DNA from: Burkholderiales bacterium
Lineage (GTDB): Bacteria; Pseudomonadota; Gammaproteobacteria; Burkholderiales; Ga0077523
Direction: 5' to 3'
DNA: 64,000 bases
Assembly (NCBI GenBank): GCA_022843925.1
Contig: JALHMS010000017.1
Coordinates: 1 to 64,000 of the forward strand
Shown here piece by piece: positions 19,019 through 28,697 of the stretch. The position numbers were made by a program, and so were the translations under genes. Under the pieces are notes generated by a model. It was not told the DNA's origin, ran no database searches, and was given only the letters and a program-made list of their open reading frames with translations. Position 1 is the first letter of the stretch. The number at the start of each line of letters is the position of its first letter.

Positions 19019-20791
19019 ATGAGTCAGAAGTCCGGCGAGCTCAGTGCCCCGCCCGACACCTTCGGCCTCGAAGAAAAAGCCGCCCGACGGGCGGCTTTTT
19101 CTTATGCGTGGGCGGAGGGGACGTCCGCCTCGGAGGCGGTCCCCCGCATCGAGGCATGGCTGGCGTTGCTCGCACTGCGTGTCCCTGCCGCCTCGTGCGC
19201 TTCGGTCTTCCGCCGTGGCGCCGGCAGTGGCGATCCGGAGCGGGTGGCGAGCTGGAATCTCGCGGCGGGCGAGTCCGTCGCGCAGATGTCGGCATCCGCC
19301 GCGCAAGGCCTGGGGACGACCATTCCCTTCGCGCGTTCCGTGGGGCGTCCCTTCCACGTCGTCGCCCGTCCCGATGGCCGCCCGGACTGGGTCGTCGTCG
19401 TGGAGTGTGGCGCGAATCAGCCCCGGGAGCTTCAGCAGGCCATGGAGGAGTTGCTCTGGGGCGGTGGTTGGCTCGTGGCGGCCATCTCGGAATCGGAGCT
19501 TGTGGCCGACCAGCGCACTGCCCGCCGCGCGGGCGGTGCGGTCCAGGTGCTCGAACGCGCGGCCGTGGCCCGCGATGTCGTGGCGGTGGCCGATGCCCTC
19601 GCGGTAGGGCTCGCCGAGGTGCTGCCCGACACGCTCGTCACCGTGGCGGTATTACGTCGCAATGTCCTCTCCCTGGCCGGGCGGGCGGGTCCGGAAACCG
19701 AGGCGGACGCAGCCGATGACGCCCGTCGCGAACAGCTGATCCGCCACATCCTGAACGGGCCCGGCGTGGCGAGTCTCGCCTCGCTCGACCCGGCGACCGC
19801 AGTCGATGAGGACGCCGCCGCCGTGTTCGCCGACGCCCTGCATTCCGAAGGCGCGCCCGCCGCCGGCGCGCTGCTTTGCGAGCGACGGACCGGTACCTTC
19901 ACGGCCGACGAACTGACGCTGATCCGGACCGTGGCCAGCATTGCGGCACCGCTCATCGAGCTGAGTCCCGTCACCCGGCAGGTGCCCGTGACCCGCGAAC
20001 GACGGATCCTGGTGGGCCTGTTCGGCCCGGTTCGGCTCAAGTGGAAGGTCGCTCTCGTGGGTCTGCTCGCGCTCGTGCTCGCTTCCCTGGGGGCGACCGG
20101 CGACTATCGGGCGACGGTCGAGGCGGTCGTGGAGGCGACGCCGGCGAGACGGCTGCCGCCGCCGTTCGAAGGGCGGGTCGGCGAGGTCTATGTCCGCGTC
20201 GGGGATGTCGTGAAGCGCGGCCAACTGCTCGCACGCATGGACGATGGCGAGTTGCAGCAGGAGCGGCTGCGTCTGCAGGCGGAGCGCGAGAAGGTGCAGC
20301 AGGCCGTGCGGGCCATCGGTGCCGAGGGTGGCGCCGAGACCGCGACCGCGCGTCAGAGGGAGATCGAGGGCCGGCTCGTGATCCTCGAGGAGCGTCTCGG
20401 CCGCACCCAGATCACGAGCCCCGTCGACGGCGTGGTCACCGGCGGCAGCGGTCCGACGAGTGCCAGACGCCATGTGGACGGCACGGAGGAGCTCTTCGCG
20501 GTCGCGCCTCTCGACGGACTCCGGCTCGGATTGCGCGTGGATCCGGCCGACCTCGATCTCGTCCGCGAGGGCATGGCCGGCCAGGCGAATCTCGGCGTCG
20601 ACGGCTCCGCGGTTCCCTTCGTCGTGAAACGGATCACGGCGGGCGAGGGCGGGCGGGAGCTTCGGATCGAAGCGCAGCCCCTCGGCAGCGGCGCAGGGCT
20701 CGTCCCGGGTGCCACGGCGCCGGGTCACCTCGACGTCGGCACCCAGAAGCGCATCTGGATCTGGTGGCGGCAACTCCAGGCGAGGGATTAG
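19019..20791 (+). CDS. GAF-containing HlyD-family membrane-fusion protein
   Basis: A 590-residue inner-membrane adaptor. Residues ~25-320 form a cytosolic GAF-like sensor region (aWLALL start, and a second block ending TFTADELTLIRTVASIAAPLIEL). One membrane helix lies near 343-360 (KVALVGLLALVLASLGA). The periplasmic part has a lipoyl/biotinyl-like half (FEGRVGEVYVRVGDVVKRGQLLARMDD), a short coiled coil and a beta domain, as in HlyD adaptors. The partner transporter and outer-membrane channel are not adjacent. The start is uncertain: the ATG at 19019 has only a weak GGAG, and codons 19-28 are made of a perfect terminator-like palindrome (19073-19101). No better downstream ATG exists before the GAF region. 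Confidence 0.85.
   Translation: MSQKSGELSAPPDTFGLEEKAARRAAFSYAWAEGTSASEAVPRIEAWLALLALRVPAASCASVFRRGAGSGDPERVASWNLAAGESVAQMSASAAQGLGTTIPFARSVGRPFHVVARPDGRPDWVVVVECGANQPRELQQAMEELLWGGGWLVAAISESELVADQRTARRAGGAVQVLERAAVARDVVAVADALAVGLAEVLPDTLVTVAVLRRNVLSLAGRAGPETEADAADDARREQLIRHILNGPGVASLASLDPATAVDEDAAAVFADALHSEGAPAAGALLCERRTGTFTADELTLIRTVASIAAPLIELSPVTRQVPVTRERRILVGLFGPVRLKWKVALVGLLALVLASLGATGDYRATVEAVVEATPARRLPPPFEGRVGEVYVRVGDVVKRGQLLARMDDGELQQERLRLQAEREKVQQAVRAIGAEGGAETATARQREIEGRLVILEERLGRTQITSPVDGVVTGGSGPTSARRHVDGTEELFAVAPLDGLRLGLRVDPADLDLVREGMAGQANLGVDGSAVPFVVKRITAGEGGRELRIEAQPLGSGAGLVPGATAPGHLDVGTQKRIWIWWRQLQARD
19073..19101. terminator. Perfect terminator-like palindrome inside the 5' end of the HlyD-type gene
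   Basis: Two 14-base arms, GAAAAAGCCGCCCG (19073-19086) and CGGGCGGCTTTTTC (19088-19101), are exact complements around one base. As RNA this gives a GCCGCCC/GGGCGGC stem followed by a run of five U on either strand, the form of a bidirectional intrinsic terminator. It lies 84 bp past the DUF3467 stop and 54 bp inside the assigned HlyD coding frame. Either it ends the upstream transcript and the HlyD start is wrong, or it attenuates the HlyD gene. Confidence 0.72.
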
Positions 20792-20805
20792 CGAGCCCCT
20801 GGGGC

Positions 20806-22251
20806 CTACCGCCCGCACCGGCCATCCGGCGCCCGTCGCAGATTGCCCATGTCCCCCTGCAGCATGAGCGTTCCGGCGTCATCCACGAAGGCGCTCGTAG
20901 CGATCGGTTCGTCCTGTCGCCGGAAGAGGCGGTCGGTCACCGGGATCAATGCCTTCCGCAGTCCACCCGGGGTCACCGTGATCAATCGACCTGCTTCCAC
21001 CAGCACCCGCAGGGGAGGATCCTCCGGAGGCTCCTCGTTCGGGAACCGGCGCGTCGTCGGCACGTAACAGCCTGCGAGGCGCTGCAGGGCCGCGACCCCG
21101 ATCGGATGCGCAGGCGGCGGCTGAACGCGCGGGATGTCTCCGAAGAGAGCGTCCTCCACGGCGCCCTGCATCGCCGACAGCGCGTCCCCGTGGTAGGCGT
21201 TGATCACGAGGAAGTAACCGCGTCGGGAGTCGCGGTGGAACCCCAACCGCGAGAGATAGCCGTCCGCGTCTCCGCCATGACCGGTCAGCACGATGCCGTC
21301 GTGCGGGTATTCGTACAGGCCCAGTCCGTAGCCGTACTCGAGGCCCATCGCGCTGCTCAGCGTGGAACGCGGCTGCGCCATCCCGCGGACGATATCCGGC
21401 GCGAGCAACGGCACCGACGACGGCTCGATCAGCCATCGCAGGTACCGGCCCATGTCGCCCAAGCTCGCGTCCAGCCCGCCGAAGGCCCGATACAGCGTGT
21501 GCCAGTAGGGGATCGGCGTGACGCCATCGCGGTCGTAGCCGATGGCGAGGCGGTCGCGGCCTGACAGCCCCGGAAAGAATCCGGTCTCCGTCATGCCGAG
21601 CGGGCCGAGAATCCGCGAGGCCGCGAAGTCCTCGAAGGGCCGACCGGTCCGGCGCTCGATGACCAGTGCCGTCAGACCCGCGCCCGAGTTCGAGTACGAC
21701 GAGTAGCGGCCCGGCGGCCACCGGACCGTCCGCGAGGACGGATCGACCGCGAAGGCCTGGATCAGCGACAGCGGTGCCGGATCGCTCGAATCGAACTCCT
21801 TCCGCGAGAGGTCGAGAAACCCCGCGGTGTGTTCGAGCAGATGGACGACGCGGACCGGGTCCGTGGCCTCCCACGGATTGTCGAAGGGCGCGTCGGGCAC
21901 GAGCGCGCGCACGGGATCGTCCAGGGAGAATCCATGATCGCGCGCAGCGATCAGCGTGGCGAGGGCCGTGACCGATTTCGTGATGGAGCCGATCCGCCAG
22001 AGCGTACGGTGGTCGGCCGGACGACCCGCGGCGCGGTCGGCAATGCCGAGGCCGCCTTCGTGGAGCACGCGTCCATCGGCCACCATCACGAGCCCGACAC
22101 CCGCGATGCCGTGCTGCGTTCGCAACGACTCCAGGCGATCCAGGAGCGCGGGGATGTCCACGGCCGCAGCCGTGGGCGGCAGCATCGCGAGACCGCCCGC
22201 CATCGCGATGGCCTGCAGGCTCGGCATGGGTGATCGTCGACCGCGTTTCAT
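20806..22251 (-). CDS. Serine hydrolase of the class C beta-lactamase / penicillin-binding-protein family
   Basis: Probable exported esterase or D-amino-peptidase-like hydrolase, 481 residues. The signal peptide is about 1-30 (cut near PTAAA). Catalytic Ser89 and Lys92 are in SITK, the Tyr is in the SYSNSG motif, and the third motif appears as TGHGGDADG. The C-terminal ~100 residues form a separate beta-rich domain common in this family. The ATG at 22251 overlaps the OmpA-gene stop (ATGA), so the two are co-translated. It converges with the HlyD gene (14 bp apart). Members are often annotated as beta-lactamases; the sequence does not show that it confers resistance. Confidence 0.9.
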   Translation of the reverse strand: MKRGRRSPMPSLQAIAMAGGLAMLPPTAAAVDIPALLDRLESLRTQHGIAGVGLVMVADGRVLHEGGLGIADRAAGRPADHRTLWRIGSITKSVTALATLIAARDHGFSLDDPVRALVPDAPFDNPWEATDPVRVVHLLEHTAGFLDLSRKEFDSSDPAPLSLIQAFAVDPSSRTVRWPPGRYSSYSNSGAGLTALVIERRTGRPFEDFAASRILGPLGMTETGFFPGLSGRDRLAIGYDRDGVTPIPYWHTLYRAFGGLDASLGDMGRYLRWLIEPSSVPLLAPDIVRGMAQPRSTLSSAMGLEYGYGLGLYEYPHDGIVLTGHGGDADGYLSRLGFHRDSRRGYFLVINAYHGDALSAMQGAVEDALFGDIPRVQPPPAHPIGVAALQRLAGCYVPTTRRFPNEEPPEDPPLRVLVEAGRLITVTPGGLRKALIPVTDRLFRRQDEPIATSAFVDDAGTLMLQGDMGNLRRAPDGRCGR

Positions 22252-23120
22252 GGCGTGCGCCTCCGGGTGACCACGATGTCGATGCGCCGGTCGGGGGCGA
22301 GGCATCGGATGCGCGCATCCTTCCGGCGTCCGCATCGACCAGGGTCGATGACCGCATCCCGCGACCCGCGACCCTCGTGGTCGAGCACCTCCGACGGGAT
22401 GCCGCGGGTCGCGAGGTGGTCGCGCACGGCCCGGGCGCGCTGCCGGGAGAGCTTCAGATTGGCTGTGGCCTTGCCCGAGCGGTCGGTATGGCCGATCACC
22501 CGGATGCGCGTGTAGGACGTGCCGTTCAGCTGGTCAGCGAGGGCGTCCAGTGCCCGGCGTCCGGTCGGTTGCAGGGAATCCCCGCCGGGATCGAAGAGCC
22601 GGTCGGAGGGCAGGCGCACGACGGTCGCGGCGGGGGCATCGGCCGCGCGAGCGCCCGACTTTCCCGGCGGCTGTCCGCCCACGGCCGTCGACCGGCCGCC
22701 GGGTATCGGGTCCGCAGCCGCGGTCGGGGCGCCCGACAGTGTGTCCGCCGCGTCCGACTTCGCCCCGGGTTCCGCGAAGCTGGAGACCACCGGCTCCGTC
22801 ACCGGCTGGCTCACGGAGGCCTCGGACCACGGATCCTCGAAAGCCGTCTCACCGGCTGTCGCCTCCGCCGCGGCGGAAGGATCCGCGGGCGCCGGCGGTT
22901 CGACGGGCGGCGGCGGGATCATCGCGGTGACGTCCTGCCGATACCACGGTGCGTCCTCCTTGGCGCAACCGCCGGGCGTCGAGGGGCACACCATGGGCGA
23001 CGGGCCGGGGTCGGGAAGCGCGCAGCCCCCGACCAGCAGCAGGAGCGCGACGACGGGCAGGAAGCGGAAGACGGCGGGGGACGGCCGCAGGGGCCGCCGG
23101 CGCAGGGGCGCCAGGTGCAT
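22248..23120 (-). CDS. OmpA-family lipoprotein
   Basis: A 290-residue outer-membrane lipoprotein. The signal ends LLLLVGGC at Cys33. A long proline/alanine-rich linker (about 60-165) leads to a C-terminal OmpA-like peptidoglycan-binding domain: LFDPGGDSLQPTGRRALDALA, then RIRVIGHTDRSGKATANLKLSRQRARAVRDHL. The domain probably anchors the protein to the cell wall. The ATG at 23120 is preceded by GGAGATCC. First gene of a two-gene unit with the serine hydrolase; a TATAAT box lies 34 bp upstream (23154-23159). Confidence 0.9.
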   Translation of the reverse strand: MHLAPLRRRPLRPSPAVFRFLPVVALLLLVGGCALPDPGPSPMVCPSTPGGCAKEDAPWYRQDVTAMIPPPPVEPPAPADPSAAAEATAGETAFEDPWSEASVSQPVTEPVVSSFAEPGAKSDAADTLSGAPTAAADPIPGGRSTAVGGQPPGKSGARAADAPAATVVRLPSDRLFDPGGDSLQPTGRRALDALADQLNGTSYTRIRVIGHTDRSGKATANLKLSRQRARAVRDHLATRGIPSEVLDHEGRGSRDAVIDPGRCGRRKDARIRCLAPDRRIDIVVTRRRTP

Positions 23121-23153
23121 CGGGGTGGATCTCCGGACTGGGAAGCGGCCGCG

Positions 23154-23180
23154 ATTATAGGCAGCACCGGCGCTGGACAA
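23154..23180 (-). promoter_or_regulatory. Putative sigma-70 promoter for the ompA-type / hydrolase unit
   Basis: On the minus strand a perfect TATAAT (23159-23154) lies 34 bp before the OmpA-gene ATG. The best upstream hexamer is TTGTCC (23180-23175), only 15 bp away, so the -10 is strong and the -35 weak. Confidence 0.45.
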
Positions 23181-23339
23181 CGGCATGCGACGGCCGTTCC
23201 ATGCCCCGGGCGCACGCCCATCGATCGCACATCGACGCGATGCGACGGTACCATCCGCCCCGGACGCGCCGTGCCCGCCGACGTCGTGCCGTCGGCATCC
23301 GTGGTGCCTCCGTGCACCGAACCCGTGGAGAGAACGCCC

Positions 23340-24388
<1,049 letters not shown>

Positions 24389-24392
<4 letters not shown>

Positions 24393-25795
24393 GGCCGGTC
24401 GTGCGGACCGGAGCATCGTTCGCCGGCGCGATCAGGGGCCTCGCGGCGCGGACGGTTGCCGCGCTCGTCGGGGTCATGACCCTGCTCATGGCGGCCGCCC
24501 CCGTCGAAGCCGGTGTGGCGCCGATCGGGACCGACGGAAAGATCCCGACGCTCGCGCCCCTGCTGAAGTCCGTCACGCCGGCCGTGGTGAACATCGCCGT
24601 GCTCACGGCGAGCGGTGCACCGCAGAGCCCGCTCATGCAGGACCCGTACTTCCGGCGCTTCTTCGACCTCCCCGAGCGTCAGCAGACCCAGACGAGCGCC
24701 GGCTCGGGCGTGATCGTCGACGCGCAGAAGGGCTACGTGGTCACCAACCATCACGTGGTGCGCCACGCGCGGGAGATCCTCGTCACGCTGAAGGACCGCC
24801 GTCAGTTTCCCGCGAAGCTCGTCGGTTCCGATGCCGGCACCGACATCGCACTACTGCAGATCGATCCGACCAATCTCACGGCGCTGCGCTTCGGCGATTC
24901 CGACGACCTCGCGGTCGGCGACTACGTGCTCGCGATCGGCAACCCGTTCGGCATCGGTCAGACCGTGACTTCCGGCATCGTGAGCGCGCTCGGCCGCACC
25001 GGCCTCCACATCGACGGGTACGAAGACTTCATCCAGACCGACGCATCCATCAACCCCGGCAACTCGGGCGGGGCGCTCGTCAGCCTGCGCGGCGAACTCA
25101 TCGGCATCAACACGGCGATCATCGGCCCGGGGGGCGGCAACGTCGGCATCGGCTTCGCGGTGCCGAGCGCCATGGTCGAGAAGGTGGTCACGCAACTTGC
25201 CCGGTTCGGCGAGGTGCGGCGCGGGCGGTTCGGCGCCACGGCGCAGGACGTCACCCCGGAACTGGCCCGCGCCCTGGGCGTGCCCGTCAACGAAGGGGCG
25301 ATGCTCGTCGATGTCGCGGCCGCCGCCCCGGCCGAGAAGGCGGGCCTGAAGCGCGGAGACGTCGTCACGACGATCAACGGGCGGCCCGTGCGCGGGTCCG
25401 CCGATCTCCGCAATCAGTTGGGCCTCGTGCCCGTGGGGGATGCCGTCGAGCTGCGCGTTCTCCGCGACGGCAAGCCGGTCAATGCCAAGGTGACGATCGA
25501 GCCGCCCCACACCGGGCTCCTGTCGGGGCGCCAGAGCGTGGCGGAACTGGTGGGCGGCCGGTTCGGCACCCTCGCGCGAAACGGCCGGCCCGAGGCCGTC
25601 GCCGTCGTCGAGGTGGAGCAGGGGAGCCCCGCATGGCAGACGGGCCTCCGGGCGGGCGACATCATCGTCGGCGTCAACCGCCGGAAGATCCGTACCGTCG
25701 AGGAACTCGGGTCGCAACTGCGCGCCAGCCCGCGGCCGCTCACCCTCAACATCGTGCGTGGGGATTTCGAGGTCACGCTGGTGATCCGCGGCTGA
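24389..25795 (+). CDS. Periplasmic Deg/HtrA serine protease, 1
   Basis: Trypsin-like periplasmic quality-control protease, 468 residues from the GTG at 24389, which overlaps the ltaE stop; a GTG at 24401 is also possible. Signal peptide ends near APVEA. The triad by this numbering is His122 (TNHHVV), Asp152 (GTDIALLQ) and Ser226 (NPGNSGGAL). Two PDZ domains follow (about 280-370 and 385-465). DegP/DegQ-type layout. A second Deg protease is encoded at 44842 with its own promoter region; this one seems tied to ltaE expression. Confidence 0.92.
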
Positions 25796-25864
25796 CCGGG
25801 CTGTCGCGGTGCGGCGCTTGCTTGCGGGCAGGCGCGTTCTCCCTCCGATCCCGGAATCTCCTGC

Positions 25865-27100
25865 ATGCGCGCCGTTCTCGTCGTCCTGTTGCTGCTGGTC
25901 GTCCTCGTGGTGGGCGGCGCCCTTGCGCTCGTGGGGGTTGCCGTGGAGGACGCACCGCGGGTCGCACGCGAAGTCGTGATCGGGCCCGACGAGGTGGCGC
26001 GCGCGGTGCGCATCGTGGAGGGTCACCATCCGTCGAGGATGCGCAACGGTGCGCTCGCCTCGATGACGCTGTCGCCCGCCGACGCCGATCTGGCGGCCAA
26101 CTATCTGGCCAGTCGCGTCGCCCGCGGCAGCGCGAGCGTGGGGCTCGGCAGCGGAACCGCAACGGTGTCGCTGTCCCTGCCGTTGCCGGCCAACCCGCTC
26201 GGCGCCTGGCTCAACCTGCAGGCCGAACTCGCTGCGACGCCGGGCCTGCCGAGCGTGACCGCGCTGCGCGTGGGGAAGGTGCCGCTGCCGGGGTTCTTGG
26301 CCGGCTACGCCGGCGAGCAGCTGCTGGCCTGGCTCCGCACCCGTCCCGAGGCGCAGGCCGGACTCGAAGCGCTTCAGGGGATCCGGTTCACGCCGACGGG
26401 CCTCACCGTCCTGTACGACTGGAGCGATGACCTGCCCGGCCGCGTGCGTGCCGGGGCGATGCCCGCCGGGCAGCGCGAGCGCCTCCGGGCCTATCAGGAG
26501 AGGCTGGCGGCGGTGCCGGGCAGGCAGGCGTCGCTCACGGGCCTCCTTGCGCCGCTCATGGCACTCGCGGCCGAGCGTTCGGCAACCGGCGATCCCGTGG
26601 CGGAGAACCAGGCGGCGATCGTCGTCCTCACCATGCACGTGCTCGGGAAGCCGCTGGCACTCGTGGAGCCCGAGGCCGCCGCCTGGGCGAGGGTGCCGCC
26701 CCGCGCCGTGACGCTCGCCGGCCGCGATGACTTTCCCAAGCACTTCATGGTCTCCGCGGCCCTCGCCGCCCTGGCGGGGACTGCCCTCGCCGACGCCGTC
26801 GGGCTCTACAAGGAGGTGGAGGATTCCCGCGGGGGCAGCGGGTTCTCGTTCAATGACATCGCCGCCGACCGCGCCGGCACGCGCTTCGGCGAACGGGCGG
26901 CCGCCATGGCCGGCGCCGCGGCCCTGCAGGCGCGCGTGGCGGCCGGGCTGCGGGAGTCCGACATCCTCCCGCCCACGGCAGACCTCCCCGAGTTCATGCC
27001 CGAGGCCGAGTTCGTGGCTCGCTTCGGCGGCGTGGACGGGCCGGGGTACCGCCGCATGATGGAAGAGATCGAACGCCGCGTGGCCGCCTTGCCGCTGTAG
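25865..27100 (+). CDS. Unknown membrane-anchored protein with a YfiM-like C-terminal segment
   Basis: 411 residues with no function I can name. A hydrophobic N-terminal anchor (about 3-25) is followed by a ~270-residue alanine/leucine-rich region. The stretch near 295-345, KHFMVSAALAALAG, then GLYKEVEDSR, then GSGFSFNDIAADRAGT, resembles the YfiM/DUF2279 pattern (HF...GKExxD..GSGFSxxDLxxDxxG). The protein is periplasmic or membrane-associated. It starts 69 bp after the Deg protease gene on the same strand and is followed by a hairpin at 27114-27134, so it probably closes that transcription unit. Confidence 0.75.
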   Translation: MRAVLVVLLLLVVLVVGGALALVGVAVEDAPRVAREVVIGPDEVARAVRIVEGHHPSRMRNGALASMTLSPADADLAANYLASRVARGSASVGLGSGTATVSLSLPLPANPLGAWLNLQAELAATPGLPSVTALRVGKVPLPGFLAGYAGEQLLAWLRTRPEAQAGLEALQGIRFTPTGLTVLYDWSDDLPGRVRAGAMPAGQRERLRAYQERLAAVPGRQASLTGLLAPLMALAAERSATGDPVAENQAAIVVLTMHVLGKPLALVEPEAAAWARVPPRAVTLAGRDDFPKHFMVSAALAALAGTALADAVGLYKEVEDSRGGSGFSFNDIAADRAGTRFGERAAAMAGAAALQARVAAGLRESDILPPTADLPEFMPEAEFVARFGGVDGPGYRRMMEEIERRVAALPL

Positions 27101-27113
27101 CGGCCTGCGGCTC

Positions 27114-27134
27114 CTCCGCGGTTCATCCGCGGAG
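27114..27134. terminator. Stem-loop downstream of the YfiM-like gene
   Basis: CTCCGCGG (27114-27121) and CCGCGGAG (27127-27134) form a perfect 8-bp stem with a 5-base loop, 14 bp after the stop codon. There is no clear U run, so it is a weak terminator or an RNA-stability element. A second small palindrome overlaps the stop itself (27091-27104). Confidence 0.45.
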
Positions 27135-27237
27135 ATTGCTGTCCATCCCAGGCTTCCCGCCGTTCGTCGCAGGCCCCGCGCGTGCCCGGAAGCGGCCGGG
27201 TAACGTGGCTCCCGGGTCATCTAGACAAGGAGCCACC

Positions 27238-27888
27238 ATGAACCGCCACACCATCCGTCAACTGGCCGCCGGCCTCGCCATGGCGTTCGTCGCCGCCGCG
27301 GGCCACGCCGCCGATGCCGAAGCCGTTTCCCGGGCACGCGCAGTCTTCATCAAGGCCGTCGCGGGTGATGGCGGCGCCGTCAAGACGGCGTCCGAGCAGT
27401 TCAAGCAACTGCACGACGGCGAACCCGATCACGTGCTCCTGCGCGCTTTCTGGGGCACGTGCCTCACGCTCCAGGGCCGCGAAGCCTACATGCCTTGGAA
27501 CAAGATGCGGTTCGTGGAGGACGGCCTCTCCCAGATCGACAAGGCGCTGGGCCAGCTCACGCCGGAGAAGGACGCCGAGCTGCTTGGCGGCATCTCCGTA
27601 GGCATGGAGACGCGGCTGGTCGCAGCGTCGACCTTCCTGAAGCTGCCGGACTTGTTCCGCCGGTTCGATGCGGGCAAGCGTGTGGTCGAGGAGGCGTTTC
27701 GAAACCCCGCCTTTGCCGCGCTGCCACCGTACCTGCAGGGACGATTCCACTATCAGGCCGCGATGGTCGCGAAGCAGGAGAAGCGGCGTGCCGACGAGAT
27801 CGCGAGTCTGCAGCGCGCTGTCGAGATGGATCCCCAGGGGCCCGACGTCGCCGAGGCAAAGGCCCGCCTGAAGGCGCTGAAATCATGA
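27238..27888 (+). CDS. Exported TPR-like protein heading an ABC-transporter operon
   Basis: 216 residues. A cleavable signal peptide spans about 1-24 (ending GHAAD). The rest is helical with a tetratricopeptide-like end (YQAAMVAKQEKRRADEIASLQRAVEMDPQG). ATG at 27238 has AAGGAG five bases upstream. Its stop overlaps the ATG of the ABC ATPase (ATGA), so it belongs to the transporter operon. Periplasmic; probably an accessory factor, but nothing in sequence proves it. Confidence 0.83.
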   Translation: MNRHTIRQLAAGLAMAFVAAAGHAADAEAVSRARAVFIKAVAGDGGAVKTASEQFKQLHDGEPDHVLLRAFWGTCLTLQGREAYMPWNKMRFVEDGLSQIDKALGQLTPEKDAELLGGISVGMETRLVAASTFLKLPDLFRRFDAGKRVVEEAFRNPAFAALPPYLQGRFHYQAAMVAKQEKRRADEIASLQRAVEMDPQGPDVAEAKARLKALKS

Positions 27889-28697
27889 GCCCGCCGAGCC
27901 GCCTCAAGGGCGAATACCGGCGTGCGGAGCACGAAGGTGAACCAGGCACAAGCCCGCCGAGCCGCCTCAAGGGCGAATACCGGCGTGCGGAGCACGAAGG
28001 TGCAGCGTCGGGCGCCCCGACGATGCGCACCGCCGCGGTGACGATCTCGGGGGTGTCGAAGGCCTACGTGATGGGCGGCAATCCGGTGCCGGCACTGCGC
28101 GATGTGAACCTCGTGATCGATGCGGGCGATTTCGTCGCGCTCACCGGGCCGTCGGGCAGCGGCAAGAGCACGCTGCTCAACCTCTGCGGCCTGCTCGATC
28201 GCGCCGACAGCGGGAAGATCACGCTGGACAGCGTCGACGTCTCCGGTCTCGACAGCGAACAGCTCACGGTGCTGCGCCGCGAACGCCTCGGGTTCGTGTT
28301 CCAGAACTTCAACCTCGTGCCCGTGATGAGCGTGTTCGAGAACGTCGAGTTCCCGCTCTTCCTGCAGGGCATGCCCGAGGCCGAGCGCAAGGACCGCGTG
28401 AACCGCACGCTCGCCCGCGTCGGACTCGACGCCTTCGCGAAGCGTCGGCCCGACGAACTCTCCGGCGGCCAGCGCCAACGCGTCGCCATCGCCCGCGCGC
28501 TCGTGAAGTCGGCGCGGGTCGTCATCGCCGACGAGCCCACCGCCAACCTCGATTCGGTCAACGCCGCGCAGGTCGTGGATCTGATGCGCGCCCTGGCGCG
28601 CGACGAGGGCACGACCTGCATCATCGCGACGCACGATCCGCGAGTCTCCGACCACTGCGACCGGGTCGTGCGCCTGGTCGACGGAGTGCTGCAATGA
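27885..28697 (+). CDS. ABC transporter ATP-binding protein (MacB/LolD type) with repeat-derived N-terminus
   Basis: Energises the adjoining FtsX-like permease. 270 residues if started at the ATG overlapping the upstream stop (27885); the usual family start is equivalent to the ATG at 28023. All ATPase motifs are present: Walker A GPSGSGKST, the Q-loop FQNFNLV, signature LSGGQRQRVAIARAL, Walker B VVIADEPTANLDS, and the switch His in IATHDPR. The first ~40 residues are two copies of SPPSRLKGEYRRAEHEG encoded by a 52-bp direct repeat and are not part of the ATPase fold. The 28023 start has no good ribosome site, so coupled translation from 27885 is plausible. Confidence 0.92.
   Translation: MSPPSRLKGEYRRAEHEGEPGTSPPSRLKGEYRRAEHEGAASGAPTMRTAAVTISGVSKAYVMGGNPVPALRDVNLVIDAGDFVALTGPSGSGKSTLLNLCGLLDRADSGKITLDSVDVSGLDSEQLTVLRRERLGFVFQNFNLVPVMSVFENVEFPLFLQGMPEAERKDRVNRTLARVGLDAFAKRRPDELSGGQRQRVAIARALVKSARVVIADEPTANLDSVNAAQVVDLMRALARDEGTTCIIATHDPRVSDHCDRVVRLVDGVLQ
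27888..28002 (+). repeat. 52-bp direct repeat, two copies, in frame at the ABC ATPase start
   Basis: Identical 52-base copies lie at 27888-27939 and 27951-28002. The period is 63 bp, exactly 21 codons, so both read in one frame as SPPSRLKGEYRRAEHEG with an EPGT linker. The sequence does not resemble the surrounding genes. The format suggests a dispersed repeat that tolerates insertion at gene junctions, but no third copy is visible in this window. Confidence 0.9.

Noticed and set aside
20806..22251. Calling the serine hydrolase a beta-lactamase resistance gene
   Set aside because: SxxK, YxN and HGG motifs are shared by esterases and peptidases of the family; nothing shows beta-lactam hydrolysis.
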